From Prinia subflava (Eukaryota > Chordata > Aves > Passeriformes > Cisticolidae): a DNA stretch of 64,000 nt. Location of the stretch: assembly GCF_021018805.1 (NCBI RefSeq), contig NC_086248.1, positions 95,751,239 through 95,815,238 of the forward strand. The letters run 5' to 3'. Shown here piece by piece: positions 25,501 to 38,192 of the stretch; position 1 is the stretch's first letter, and the number at the start of each line of letters is the position of its first letter. Position numbers and translations under genes: made by a program. A model generated the notes under the pieces. The model was not told the origin of the DNA, did no database searches, and saw only the letters and a list, made by a program, of their open reading frames with translations.

Positions 25501-27544
25501 AGAATGAAAAAAACAGATGCATAAAAAAACCCCAAACCAGTCAACTTCTAAAAAGAATTAATGTTTTAGTTAAAGTATAGGAAAGACCACTTAAAATATT
25601 TTATCAGAGCTTGTACTACAGGTAAAGGAAAAGATCCTACATTGTCCTGATGTTGTTTTCTGTTTATTTGCAGAAAACTTGTGACAGGACCTCCGCTGGC
25701 ATTCTTTGTCCTGGTTAGAGGGAGACCAAAGGCACCACATAGTGGTTTTTTCAAGCTCAATGCAGCAATGCAGAGGGGAGGACTCACTGCGGGTCAGAAG
25801 CTTTACAGTGAGGCAGAAAGGAAGAATATAAATGAGATTTTCTTCTTTGTCTAAGTTCTTCAGACAGAGAACAAGGGAAAAAGTTTTAGATCACTCACAA
25901 CTGTCACACGACTGCTAGAAAGCACGTCTTGCCTTTTCTAAAGCTACAGCATGACCCATAAAACCCCTTGTTTATTATTTTTGCCAAAACCAGAAGGTCC
26001 CCAGAGAAAAGGTAACAAAGAAAGGCACAGAGGTCCCTGGCATGGCTCTCTGATTTGAAACAAGTGAGTATCTAAACTGTACAACTGTTGTTTCCGCTAA
26101 TTCTGGATTGATAGCCTCTTAGAGACAGGGCATCCTGAGAGTTTTCAGTTTGGCTGTTATCCCCTCCTCCAGGTGGATGGCATTCAGGTTCTTGTGTCTG
26201 CTGAAATGTATTGTCCACATCCTGCTCCTCAAAAGAGCTTCCTGTAGCCTTTGTGGTGTCCATTAGGAGAGGGCTGACAGACACAAGGTGTCTCATCGCC
26301 TTTCAGCCACCCTGGGGACCATCGGTGACAAAGATGGGAATACAAAACAGAGGAGGGCCCCATAATTGCTGCTCCCTGCTGGGCAGTGAGGAATGGGTGC
26401 AGTTCATGTGGATCAAGCAGAAGGCTGTAAACCTGGCATGCTCTACCCAGTCATGAAGGGTCTCTGGAAGCAGACACGACTGGCCTCTGCTTCTGGGCTT
26501 TTGTGCTGTCCCGTGGGAGGTGAATTCACATGAAGGCTGGGATGGTATCCCTGCTCCCAAAATATGACTCTGTGACACTGTGGTTGTGCAGACCCCTCTG
26601 TGCTCTCCATGGCAATCTCCATGAACCACAGGAAGCTTCCCTGTCAGGGCCACTTCATAGAGAGCATCTTTACAAGCTGATATTTGCCCCATTTCTTTCC
26701 CCAAGCCACATCTACAGGATATTTTCCACTTACTTCTCTGAAGCCAAGCTGTTTCTTTTTTAAGTGGAGGACACTTAAACAGGAACATTAAATATATTAT
26801 GGATGAGGACAGCTAGCCAGCAACCAAGAGAAGGGAAAACTTGGTGAAAGGCAGGAAATTGGAATTTAATAAACACAGTAATAAGTTCCTAATATCCACT
26901 GGCTCTTCCTTCTCAAGGCCTTACCTAAGTATAGGCAGTGCAACACTGAGGTCCCGGTATTGATTTTGGAAGAGATGAGTGATCCTCACTGGAATCTCCA
27001 ATGCTGTAGCCAAGGGATCTAAAATGTCTAGATACTTTTGGTCCCTTATCTCCCAGGCTAACCCATGCCTCTAGTTTTTGAGCCAGAATTCCATGTTCAG
27101 CTCAAACATAAGTCAACTGTCTTGACAGAGAAATCAGTAGAATTTTCTAGCCATTAATCCCAACAGAATTGCTCCATATCTTCTTACAACACTCACAGGA
27201 CTATGCAAGTTGCAACACCAAGGTACAAGAATTAGCCAGCTGGCCCCTGCCAAGCCTCATCTGGCTTCTTTGTCTCTCAGTGACCAGACCCAGCTGCCTG
27301 GGAGGAAAACTGGTTTCTACCATAAGCCGTCGTACCTACCATAAGTTACCCCCATGGATTGATATACTACAGTGGAGGTTCAAGAGGATTTTCACTTCCT
27401 CACGTTGTCCTATTCCTATTTCTGTGTTTTACCCACAATTCAAAACATCAAGGGAACTTTCAAAGCAACATTCTCTATTTCACAATGTCGGGGTAAATCA
27501 AACATATGTAGACCGAAAACCTAATAAAAAAACTATGAGGAGTT

Positions 27545-27775
27545 TTAATCAGAAGAGTATATTGAAATGTAGATAGTAAAACTGCTGTAACTAACTGCAG
27601 ATGCTAAAGAAACTATAAAGCTGCAGTCAGCATGATTTGCCACATTACTGTGTTAGAGCAAAGACTGACTATAGTTTTACTATTCGACTTAATAAACTGG
27701 ATTTTTTATTATATAATGCACCAAGCTGCTGTAGTTTTACTGTAGTAAATACAATTCAACCGTAGTTTAAAGAGA
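27545..27775. repeat. Cluster of direct and inverted repeats, possible MITE relic
   Basis: atagtaaaact at 27573-27583 is an exact inverted copy of agttttactat at 27673-27683, and tagttttact recurs in direct orientation at 27732-27741. The flanks near 27560 and 27760 show further weak inverted similarity. The pattern suggests a short degraded element with terminal inverted repeats, though no target duplication was found. Confidence 0.35.
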
Positions 27776-30700
27776 GATGTTGTTTTCATTTGCTTTTTTT
27801 AATACACACAGTAAAGCTGGGAGAAGTGCTTTTGTAACACTTCTTCTGTGCCTTTCATGTACTTTTTCCTTAACTTTGTGTTTGAATGTGTGGTTTCTGT
27901 TTCTGACTATTTTGCATTTTGTTTGTGCTTTCTGTGAAATGGGAAGTTGTCTTCAGTGTTTGTTGGAAGTACAAGGGTTTGATATTTGAGACAGAGGAGT
28001 GACACCATTTGGATTCCACATTCAGACAGATATGGTGGTTTCTGCATTTGAAACGCAAGGTATTTTGCCCAATTCTCATTTTGAAGTTTCTGTATGAGAG
28101 ACATATATTACTGGGTAGTGGTCATTTGGTCCACCTGGAAGTCAGTATACTTAGAAACAGAAGGATGAGTTGTAAGGGATGCCTGGTTTTCCTTATGATG
28201 TTATATTTGTACACACAGCTCTTTCCCTCTGTGCTTGCTTTCTTTCCTTTCCACCCACCCAGAGAGCAGCAGTGTGATATTCTCTGAGAATTATGTGCTG
28301 GTGCCAGACTGACAGTCATAGAAACCACAGAAACAGAAAAATATGTAGATCTTACTTTCCTACTCCCAGAGGTTAGGATGAGACAACTCCAGCATGGATG
28401 GGGAGAAAGCATGTTAATAAAAAAAATCACATTAATCATCAAACTAATGCCAACTGACAGTGATTTTCTCCATGTGTCACTGTTAATTGTATTCTTACTG
28501 CTTTACATGTGAATATACATCTCAGTAGTCAGCCCCTGCAGCCAAGGAATATTACAATAAAACCCAGGCCCGTGACACTCATTCAAGCTGGTGCATTCAC
28601 GTGGGCATTTAAAGGAGTCAGTAAAGTTTAGTATCACATGTTGGGTCTCCCTATTCTCCAGCAGCAATTCACAGCAGCTGCCTGTGGTCCAGGAGCACCA
28701 CAGACACCACACACCCCTCATCCTGCCACAGGACATGCCCTGGAGAGCATGGGAGAGAGTCTGCTTGGGTTTCCTACTCAAACATTCACAGCTTGGCAAG
28801 GAAATCCCAGCACAAAGAGCCAGAAATCCAAGAGTGTCTTTAATTCCTTGTGCACTGCTCCAAAGGCATTTGGATAATAGTTGAGGGTTGACTTACCTGT
28901 TCTCCTCACTATTACTCCCTAAAGCTGTCACTGTCAAATTTTATCACTGGCCAAAAAACCAAAGATTTGAAATACAACACATTTTTTTACTGTTGTTTTT
29001 TGTTTGTTTGTTTTTAAAATTAACAAAGAAAAGTGGGAGTTGTTGTTGTTGTTTTTAAATTGTACGTGATGTCATTTATTGCCAGTGCAATGTGTGGCCA
29101 GAGGAAACTGAGCTGACTTTGTTTTGAACAAAGACAGTTGACCTGAGCAGTCAGTGCTATTGTAGGAAAGCTCTGGTCCAAATCCAATGTCTGCCACTGA
29201 AACCAGCTCTATCACTGATCAAATGTGAGCAAAGAACTCAAAACCCAGAGAAGTTTTAGGTGCAGGCAAATTCAAAGCCAAATATCAAGCTCCTGCATAA
29301 AAAGGAAGATAAAAACTCTGCAACAACCATTCCCTTCACTCCTTTCAGCTGAAATGCTTGAGAGAAATTAATCTTCAGACCAATATCTATGAATTTAACT
29401 TTGCGTCTTGCATAGGCAAATGAATCCTTTGGCTTTGAATGTCATAGCATCAAGTCAGTCTGACTACTGCGAAGCAAGTACCACCAGCAGCAGAAGCAAA
29501 AGAGGCATAGCAGAGCCACTAAATATTTAGCCATATTCTGTCCATCTTTGTCATTTTTGCTTCCTTCCTCAGTTATCCTCTCCTTAACAGCTCAGAAAAA
29601 ACTGGCAGCTATTTTAGGTGTCCCACTGTTATCACTGAGATGCAATCCCTGCTAAACCAACTATTTCCAATGCATTGCCAAGTAAACCCTGGGCTGACCT
29701 TTGACTTCATCTTCTGAAATATGACCATAAAAATAATGAGCCTGTAAACTGCTTTTGGCAATTATGCTGCTGCTGGAATGAAAGGATGTTGTCATTAGCA
29801 TGCAGCTTATGAACCCCAGCTTGCTGGTGCTGGCAGGCAGCCAGCCTGGGAAACTGAGCCGGCCTTAAAGCTGACACAGGTTCAATGGGATAATTAGGCA
29901 GCCTTTTTGTTTGAGTTTGTTGATATAAATGTGGTAGAGATTAGCCTTTTCCCCCTCAGCTCTGGGTAATGGTCAGGGCTAACAGGTGTCAGGCTAATGG
30001 TGGTGCGGGAAATTAATACTTGGTTTCCTGGTACCTTTCTTTGTTGTTTTTCCCCACAGAGGAATTCCTCCAAATCTTCTAGCACTTTTCAAGCACCTTC
30101 CCTCTCTCCCTCCTTTCCCCTTCTTATTTGTCTTTGCCCAAAACATTTTATCAAGAAGAGCACGCCATTGAGTCACATACAAGAAAGCTGGGAAGTGCTG
30201 AATGGAAAATAAATTACCATAAATCACATTGGCCAATCGGCCTTCCATTTATTAGGTTAAGGAATAAAACTTAATTTTTCAAATGGCAATTGACCAGATC
30301 TTTTTTTGAAGTTCATGGGAAATCTCCAGGGAAAAGAGCCAAAGCAGAATAAAGGACACCCAAAACGTCACACAGCTCTGAACAAACTGCAGTACCACTT
30401 ATAAAAGCGTTTGGGTCACTTAAACATCTGGTTATCTTAAGCAACTTGGAACAGGGTTCTTGGCACTCAGAAGGAATTGAAAATGCCAGATCACCTAACA
30501 GCTCTCTGTTAGTCCTTAAAGCAGAGTCTATCTGTGCTTTATGTCAAAGTAAGTGAGACAGCAAGAGAAATGGTGAGCATGCCTCTGCACATGCTGTAGC
30601 CAGCCAATAGCCCATGCAGAAAACAAGCTTTCATACTCATTCTACTCATACACACTGCCTTTTATCTCATGGGTTGCCAAGGCACTGCAAAGGGACAGTG

Positions 30701-33700
30701 GGGCCCTATACCAAAATCACTTTGCCCATTCCCAAAATGGAGCTACTTCTGGGGAGAGACCTGCTAACTTGTGCATCAAACACACATGGCAGCTTAGATG
30801 GGAGAGGTAAAATCCCTATGAAAGGATATTTTTCTGGTAACATGCCATTGTTTATGCAGGACATGGTGGTAGGTAGCCTTTCAATTAAAAGAAAACACAG
30901 CAGGGAGGACAAAACCCCCATTCTGCTAAGACGTGGCAGAGACCCACCAGCAGCACCATCTGCTGAACCTCATGGTGGTCTCAGTAATTGTGCAGGCTTT
31001 GCCTTCCCTTCTTTCCCGCTGCTTTTTCTTTTTCCCCATTAGTATTCCCTTTTCTCAAGACCTACAACCCTTGTCTTCCCAGTTTCCCACCCTGTCGTCA
31101 GCTTCACACTCTGCACCCGCTTTCTGGAACACACAAAGCACTTGATTTCCTGCCTCCCTTCTCATCACACCAATCCCATTCTCTCCTGATCCATGCTGTA
31201 CCTCATCTCTGCTCTGCTTCAGAGCACAGCTGGCCCACGAGTCAGCTCCTGGGCATAAAGAGCACACGTTTTCCCCTGCTCCCCATGGGATGCTGCAGGG
31301 ACACTGTCCCTTTCAGCACAGGAGGTCACCTTCCCAGTGGTGCTGGCCTTTGATTTGCCAGAGGCACAGAAGCACACACCTAAGCTGGGAAGGATGGGGA
31401 TTGCTGTAGTCCAGCCTCCTGCCTGCCTGCAGGAGAGGGGTGCTTGTGCTTTACAAAGCCTCTTGACAATGCAAAGTAGAAAGAGTCACAAGAATGAGGT
31501 TTTATCTCCACTTCCATTAAAGGAATTTCTTGAAAACATACTGGGTTTAGCTTGAGCCACTGGTGCAACCATGAAATCATGGAACTCAGCCCAGGCCACG
31601 TATTTCCCAGCTTTGCAGACCCATACACAGCATGTCATGGGCTGTACTCTGCCCAGGCCACAATGCAATGTGGTCACCATTTAAACCCACCTTTACCATG
31701 AGAACCACAATGAAGGCAATATATGGGGCATAGGAAAGAAGAAGCTAAGAGATATTTTGCCGTCTGCCTTGCTCCCAATACCTCTGTGAAGAAAAGAGAT
31801 CTAATAAAAGCCTCTTCTTCAGTAGTTGAAAATGAAGATGCACTGGTTGGAATTTGGGAGCTGGCAAACCTTTCAGTGGGAGGTAAACTGTAAGCTTTTA
31901 ATGATGTGAATAAGTTCCTTGGAACGTATTATAATGGGAAATTTTCTATTTTTTGGAGTCTCTAACTGAAAAGCAAATGTACCTCCAATTTAAAATTTCC
32001 GATTGAAAAGAATTTGTTGGGCGAAAGGCCAGAATCACTGCTTGAAATCTCTGGCTTTTGTAATAAAATGGATCAGACTAGGTAATCAAAAGGGTTTACT
32101 GTAACCTAAAAATATATTAATCTGTCTATTCCAGAAAACAATAGTGAAATCATATTGTGCCTGCAAAGTCCTGTTGCATGCAAGAGGTATATCTCAGTTT
32201 GTATACCATAGCAATGTTTGAGTTTCCTCAGCTTTGGGATCATCACCTGAATATGAAATACTAAAGAAAAAAAAAGTTAATACTCAATCTCCCTTTGTCA
32301 GATTGCCAAAGACTGCAAAATAGAGGCAGCATTCATTTTACAGAGATTATGGTAGAGCCTTCCCTTAGCTTTTCTTACTGTGAGTAGGCCAATAATGAAT
32401 TTACCAGAAAAGTCAAATGGAAAAGGGTGATATTCATCCTGATGAAGTCTGACACCATGAGAAGATGATACAGCCTGCCCTACAATGGTAAAACCACTGA
32501 AAAATCCCATCCCAGAAACCACACGTAGCAAGCAAACAACATTCATTCCACCAGCAACTCTGATTAAACTAAAATCCCTGCAAAACATAGCTTATGATTT
32601 TTCTATTTGTGGAGTGATTCAAAGTTTTTAAGGCACAAACCTAATTTATTGACGAAGAAGAATGTAATGCCAAGACTTCTGAAAGATAAACATCTCCTTC
32701 AGATAATTGCCTGTGGTCAAAGCAGTGCCCCAGAATCCAGAGTGGCTGTTTTAACCCCTGTGTTGGTCCAAACCGGCCCAGGTTTTGATTTCAGAAGGTG
32801 CAAGTGGAGCTCTGCAAGCTCCCAATCCAAGGCAGCAAAAGGTGTGAGGAGAAACGAGCAAGGAAAACACCTTTGCAAGGAAAACACCTAGAAAGTCAGG
32901 GGACAGCAGGGCAATACTTTGAAACAGAAAAGTGACAGAGCAAATAGGAGATTTACTGCTGGTTCCTAGAGGATGCCAGCAGAAGAGCATCGGCAGGGTA
33001 ACATTTGCAGCATTAAGGCAGTAAGTGGATGGATAAAGGTGATAACACACCTGGCAATAGCACAGCCATAATTTACCAGTAGGCTGTAGCACTGAGGATC
33101 CTGACAACCTGCCAGCACTGCAGGTGCAGGCTCAGAGTTTGTACTGTGACATTAATTCACATGTAATCAAAGTCTTCTCGTAAGAGAAATATCTCTTGCC
33201 CCATTCACAGAGTATTATTCATGTGCTGCACATGAATCCTTTGCTTAAGTTGGTGTCCTGGTCTGAAGGAGCCCTAACTTGAATTATGACCTTCTATAAG
33301 GTCCTAGAGTGCTTTAGTACATAGCATATAATTTAAAAAGTCAGTACCAACAGAGAGAGAGAGAGGCACATGCAAAGAGCCCACTTGCAAACACAACCAA
33401 GCATCTCCAAAAAATAAAGAGGAGAGAGGAGAGACAACAGTAAATAAAACCCAAATAAAGATTTAAATTCTCATTTCTATCAACTAAAGATGAAAAAAGA
33501 AAAAACATCAGCACTAGGTCATCATTAAAAAGTGCATTCCAGGGAGGGAAAATAAAAACATTCAGACCCAAAATTCAAAACACCACTGAAATGTGGAATC
33601 TGAAGATGGGAGAGGTCAAAGAGGATTTAGGTCTTGCCCTGGAAAAGTTTGTTTTTACAGACAGAAAGAAAGACAAAAAAAAAGTGAATGTTTGCTGTTT

Positions 33701-34439
33701 CTTCTAAAACAGAGTATTTAAGAGATCTTTTAGAAGCAGGGCAGTGGGAAGTGTGGGATAGGATTTCACAGCTTTTGGCAGCTGTCTTCTGCCTTCTTTC
33801 CCCATTCACAGTGAGAACAGATTTCTTTCTAGAAGTATTGGCTAATTCCATAGGGAACAAGGACGCCTCAGGAAAAAAACACTGTTGAACTCCCATTTGC
33901 ACCAGTTTTGCACTGAGTTTTTTACATTCAGTTGGCTTCACTGGCATCAGACCTCATCTATACTGACCTAAAAAACCAGAACAAAACAACACACACACAA
34001 AAAAAACAGCCTTGCAAAATCTTTGCAAAAGGTAAGCTTATCTAATGATTGGGGATTTTTGTTTCTCAGTACGCAAGAAGAGGCAATCATTTGAGTAAGA
34101 ATCCAAGGCATTTTCCAAGTAAATCCTTATATCCCATAAAAACTGCCTTTCTCTGAGCCACTACGCAATCTGCTTTTTCCTCACACTAGAAAAAGGGCTT
34201 TTCCTTACTTCACAGAAATCTCCCCACAGCAGTCACAAGTGAATAGTCCACCAGTAAGGAAGGGTTAAAAGTATTTCCAGATGAGCTCTCTTGTGGACAG
34301 CAGTTGAGAAAAATCTATCACAGGATCCCAAATACAGGATACACAACATCAGTAAATTAACCATCCCACACAGGATTCAAAGGCCTTTCCATGTTCACAT
34401 CAACTGGGTAAACATAAAGACTTAAGAAAAGAAGGAATA
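27776..34439. other. Unique non-coding DNA, nothing specific recognised
   Basis: No exon or identifiable transposon is seen. A T-rich and GTT-rich tract lies at 28981-29060. Segments near 29700-29940 and 30180-30300 have conserved-element texture; the latter holds the perfect palindrome ATTGGCCAAT. A 15-bp direct repeat (gcaaggaaaacacct) is at 32858-32872 and 32875-32889. The 142-codon frame at 30614-31042 has no supported identity. Confidence 0.5.
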
Positions 34440-34868
34440 CTTGCTGCTGGGATTGAGGTGGGACTAATGGTGACTAATGCACTTGTTATGGAGCATTCTT
34501 TAATTAACTCCCCTGGGAGGCAGTGGATCTTGTTATCTAATCTTGCACACACATCCCTAACCTGCACTTATTTTCCACAAGTATGCTAAGCACTTTCTGT
34601 GTCTAGAGGAAGCCAAAACATGTATGGCTTTCTGTGAGAAAGACAGCTAAGGTATTTCCCTCAGGGCATGGCAGGCGCTCTGGGAAGTGAGAAGGAAATT
34701 CAAATATAGCTATACTGAACAAACGCATCCAGAAGTCTGAAATGGGGTGGATTTGGAATAGGTCATCTCACAGTCACATCAGGACAGGGAGAGATGCTTT
34801 CTCCCTGGAATGAAAGCTGAGAGAGCAGATTTTCAGCTGTACCAGGAATAAAGACTAATAGTACTTTC

Positions 34869-34927
34869 AATAAAATATTCCAGCAATGGTTTACAGTGTG
34901 ATTGTAAAAAAAAAAAAAAAAAAAAAA
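34869..34927 (+). other. AATAAA followed by a 22-A run
   Basis: AATAAA at 34869-34874 is followed 31 nt later by 22 uninterrupted A (34906-34927). This spacing is the signature of a polyadenylated transcript end copied back into the genome. The ~400 bp upstream match no gene I recognise and no target-site duplication was found, so a processed retrocopy is only one reading; a simple poly-A microsatellite is the other. Confidence 0.35.
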
Positions 34928-37900
34928 TTGTTTATCATAATTCTTTGAGAGGAAAGTACTGTTCAGGCAGAATATTCTCTGAAGAGATCTTGGAAATCGT
35001 TACAGTTCATTTGATAATATATTGCCTAATAATAGTTTCCTCTTCCCTCATGCTCCCTTCAGGTGAAGTGATTCATGATGGATTCATACTACATGATGAA
35101 GTCATCCAAAAATCTCCAAGTAACAGTCAAAGATGTTAGTACTGTTTATTGTTCTGGCTCAAATGCAAGAAGGACCTAATAACATAAATAATAAATATGT
35201 CAATATTTTGTAAGTACTGTTCTCTGCAGAAGAAGATATATATAGGTGAAAAATATTGAAACCAGAGGGGGAAAGGGCTGTAAATAATAAAACATCATAG
35301 ATAAAAGATTTGTATTGTGGAAAAATTACTATTTATTGCAGCTGCATGTAGCAACATCAGAAAGGTAATATATATTAACTTTAGGCATGTAGTCTTTATC
35401 TTGTATCAGATTTTAGTCAAACAAGACAGGGAAACTCACTAAATGCAGTTACCATTTGAGAAGGTAATGACAGGTTTGATTAGATCTGGGCAAATCAAAT
35501 ACAAATGTCACATAATTGGTGAAAAACTATTACCACTGCTTACATTATGGCTAAAGTGCAGCTGTTCAAAACTGGATGGATTCTAAAGCCATACCTGCAT
35601 ATTACCCAAGAGCCTGAACCATTATTAGCTCTGATTTTGCTTGTTCATGATGTGTGATTTTTCCTGTGAGCAGGATTTTGGTTAGCTGGAAAATATCTAC
35701 CCTGTAAACTTGTCTTTGCAGAAGACCATCTGAAAAAATGTTTGGGATCTATAGTTCTAGTTTAGAGTCCCACTACAAAGAAATACCAAATTGCCTTGCT
35801 GTGGGCCATTTGTGCTGAACACTAGGAAGACTGAAAGAGTGGCAGGTCCCATGTTACCAGAGCTCATTTGGCTGTGACATTTAGGCCACCCTTGCTTGTG
35901 TTTAGAGAGCCACCGTATTTATCCCCGCCTTCTTCAGTGAGCTGCCAAGGCAGAGAGTAAAGAGGGATGAGAACAGCTTTGGGGCCCAGGCTTCCAGCCA
36001 TTTTTCATCTTATACAGGCATTTGGGATCCAGTTCCTCACCCACATCAGCTCCATAGAGCTTCTGCTCCAGATCTATCCTCAAACTGCTCTTAACATTTG
36101 GAACAAGCAGTGTTTCAGACTGGTACTCTTCTCCTAATGGCTTTTCTTTATTAATAACAATAATCATACCCTCAAGCACAAGCAGAATATCTGTGTATGT
36201 GACAGAGTAGGATCTAAACACTCCTAGACTCTAAGGATAAGAAAGTTTATAAAAACAGTGCATACGGACAGAAAAAATGGAAATTCCAAGTGCCCTCAAA
36301 AATAAAAAAGAACCACAGAGGCAAATTCAATTCCCACTCTTTTGCAGTACAGCACAAAGAAGAACCCCTCCCTTGCTTTCTTCATTAAGATCAGTCAAAA
36401 GACCCTCACTATTTAATACAGAAATGAGATACTCATTAAATGTTTGTTCTTTAAAAACTCTCACTCTGTAAAGGGAATTCAATCTGGTTCTCTTTAGATC
36501 CCTATGTTAAAAGACCTTATGGTGGGTTTCTCATAAGCAACCTCTTAACCATTTCAGCTTGCTGAAAGTATAATGTGGAAAAAAGTGCATTTATTTGAAA
36601 AACAAATCTTGAAAGTTCAGCCATTAGCCTCAACACCAATAAAATCTTCTGGTTCAGTCTGGAGTCTCTCAGGGGTAAACGTACAGGTGCTAAGTGCTGA
36701 GCAGCTGCAGCAAGTGATGAATTTAGGGAATGGTATGAAGTTTAAAAAACAAGATGACCAAATGAGATACATTTTACAATCAAAGCCCAAGCTTATGTTA
36801 AAAATTAGAATGCCTTTATAGATGCTTTTGTTTTTCCCCTGAGCCTTCTAAAATCAGTATGGCAGCTAATGCAGAGCTAACAGTCAAAGTATTGAGTACC
36901 TCTGGCAAGTTCTGGCTCAGTGAAAAGTTAAAGCAGAAAACATTTGTGGATTATTATTATTTTTAATGTGTGTGGTAAAATTAAAAGAACAAGATTAATG
37001 CTCATACTTTGCTAATTTACATAAAAGTCTCTTCATCCTTCTCCAACAGCTCTAAGAAACTACACAGTGAGTGTGAAGAAAATTTGCACTTTTTCCAAAC
37101 AGCTCCCTTTTTGGCTACCTTGACAGTGAAGTAGAAAGAAGTAAGGTTAAAAACACAGAGGAAGGTTTGGGTCCATTCTTGGGCAGTACCTGTTCTAAAG
37201 CCAGACAATCAAGTTAGAAGCACAAAGCCACATCTTATGATATTAGAGACCTTACAGGCATTATCAGGGTCTTAGCTTGTGATACTATAGATAACTGCCA
37301 GATCTCTAATTCCTATTCTCTTCCAAATATTCTTTTTTCCTCTGAGCCTTCCCATTTTTTTATCTCTGCTCCTTTTTTTTGTTGTTGTCTACAATTCTTC
37401 TTTTCCCTATGAAATCTGACAGCCACCAAAGACACAAAGCAGAGCTCCTATTTCTGCTTTGCTGCAGACCTCTCTCAAAGGTATGAAAAGGTCTTCACAA
37501 GTGCTTGGTGCCTTTCTCTGCTCTGTGGGAATGCAAATAATGGAGTTTCAGGTACGTGGCACTGGTGTTTTAAAACGGTGACTTCCATCAGCATGGAAGA
37601 TGGTTCCAGCATAGAGGAAACACAGGAGCTCCAGTCAAACCACTGTGCCACATTCTCAAGAGATGCATTGAAAGGGAGTTCCAGCAGACAACAAAGGCTT
37701 TCAAATCCCTTGCCTCTGTTCTTATCTGTTCTTGTTCTTGTCTCCCAGTGTTCCTGAAGAATATTGGCACTGGAAAGAAAACTGTCCTATCCCTGTTCTG
37801 AGAAACAGCCTTTTGGAACATTTCCTCTAACAGGACCTGCTGAACCCAACTGAGCAGCCAGTTCCACTGGCAAGGAGAGAAAACATCTCCTGCTCCCTGA

Positions 37901-38111
37901 TCTTCTTAGCAATCCCTGGATCCCTACACCAAGAGACACTTGTAGCTGCTGACTGAGGGAGGAGAGCCCAGATCACCAACAATGTCAGCATGTCCAAACT
38001 ATGGATCCCATTCCAGTGAGGCAATGGGCAGAGTGCTGATGGGAAATTCTTGTTTCAGAAGGAAAAGAAAGGAGGTTAAATTTAAGTCCTGACTATGCCT
38101 GCACTGGGTAA
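34928..38111. other. Unique non-coding DNA, nothing specific recognised
   Basis: No repeat or RNA gene was identified. A minus-strand frame of 95 codons (36221 to 35934) and a plus-strand frame at 36573-36821 have more protein-like composition than most. Neither has a recognisable domain or convincing flanking splice sites. Confidence 0.5.
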
Positions 38112-38192
38112 AACTTGGAAGAGGCTTTCCAGATCTTCTAGTCCAATTGTCAATGCAGCAGCACCACCACCACCCCTAACACATATCCAGAG
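38112..38192 (-). repeat. CR1 LINE 3' fragment
   Basis: The plus strand reads ggaagaggctttccagatc, cttctagtccaattgtc, gcaccaccacca and ccctaacacatatcc. This follows the complement of the avian CR1 3' region (GGAAAAGACCTCTAAGATCATCAAGTCCAACC, then CCACCACTAAACCATGTCCC). The element is diverged and truncated on both sides. CR1 is the dominant LINE of birds. Confidence 0.6.

Larger units (their letters stand above)
20050..27544. other. Unique non-coding DNA with minor repeats
   Basis: No gene is recognised in this 7.5 kb. Small features are a perfect 9-bp hairpin (taaagtcaa/ttgacttta) at 20375-20398, a T14 run at 21756-21769, a two-layer G-quadruplex motif at 22483-22501, and an A-rich tract at 25166-25217. 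A minus-strand frame of 161 codons (26303-26788) overlaps plus-strand frames and shows no domain. Confidence 0.5.

Noticed and set aside
26303..26788. 161-codon minus-strand frame
   Set aside because: No domain, overlapping open frames on the other strand, and GC-richer local sequence explain its length. No splice or promoter context.
30614..31042. 142-codon frame containing a GRDLL string that recalls a retroviral protease end
   Set aside because: The surrounding residues do not match a protease, no active-site motif precedes it, and no LTR or other retroviral frame is nearby. A five-residue match is chance.
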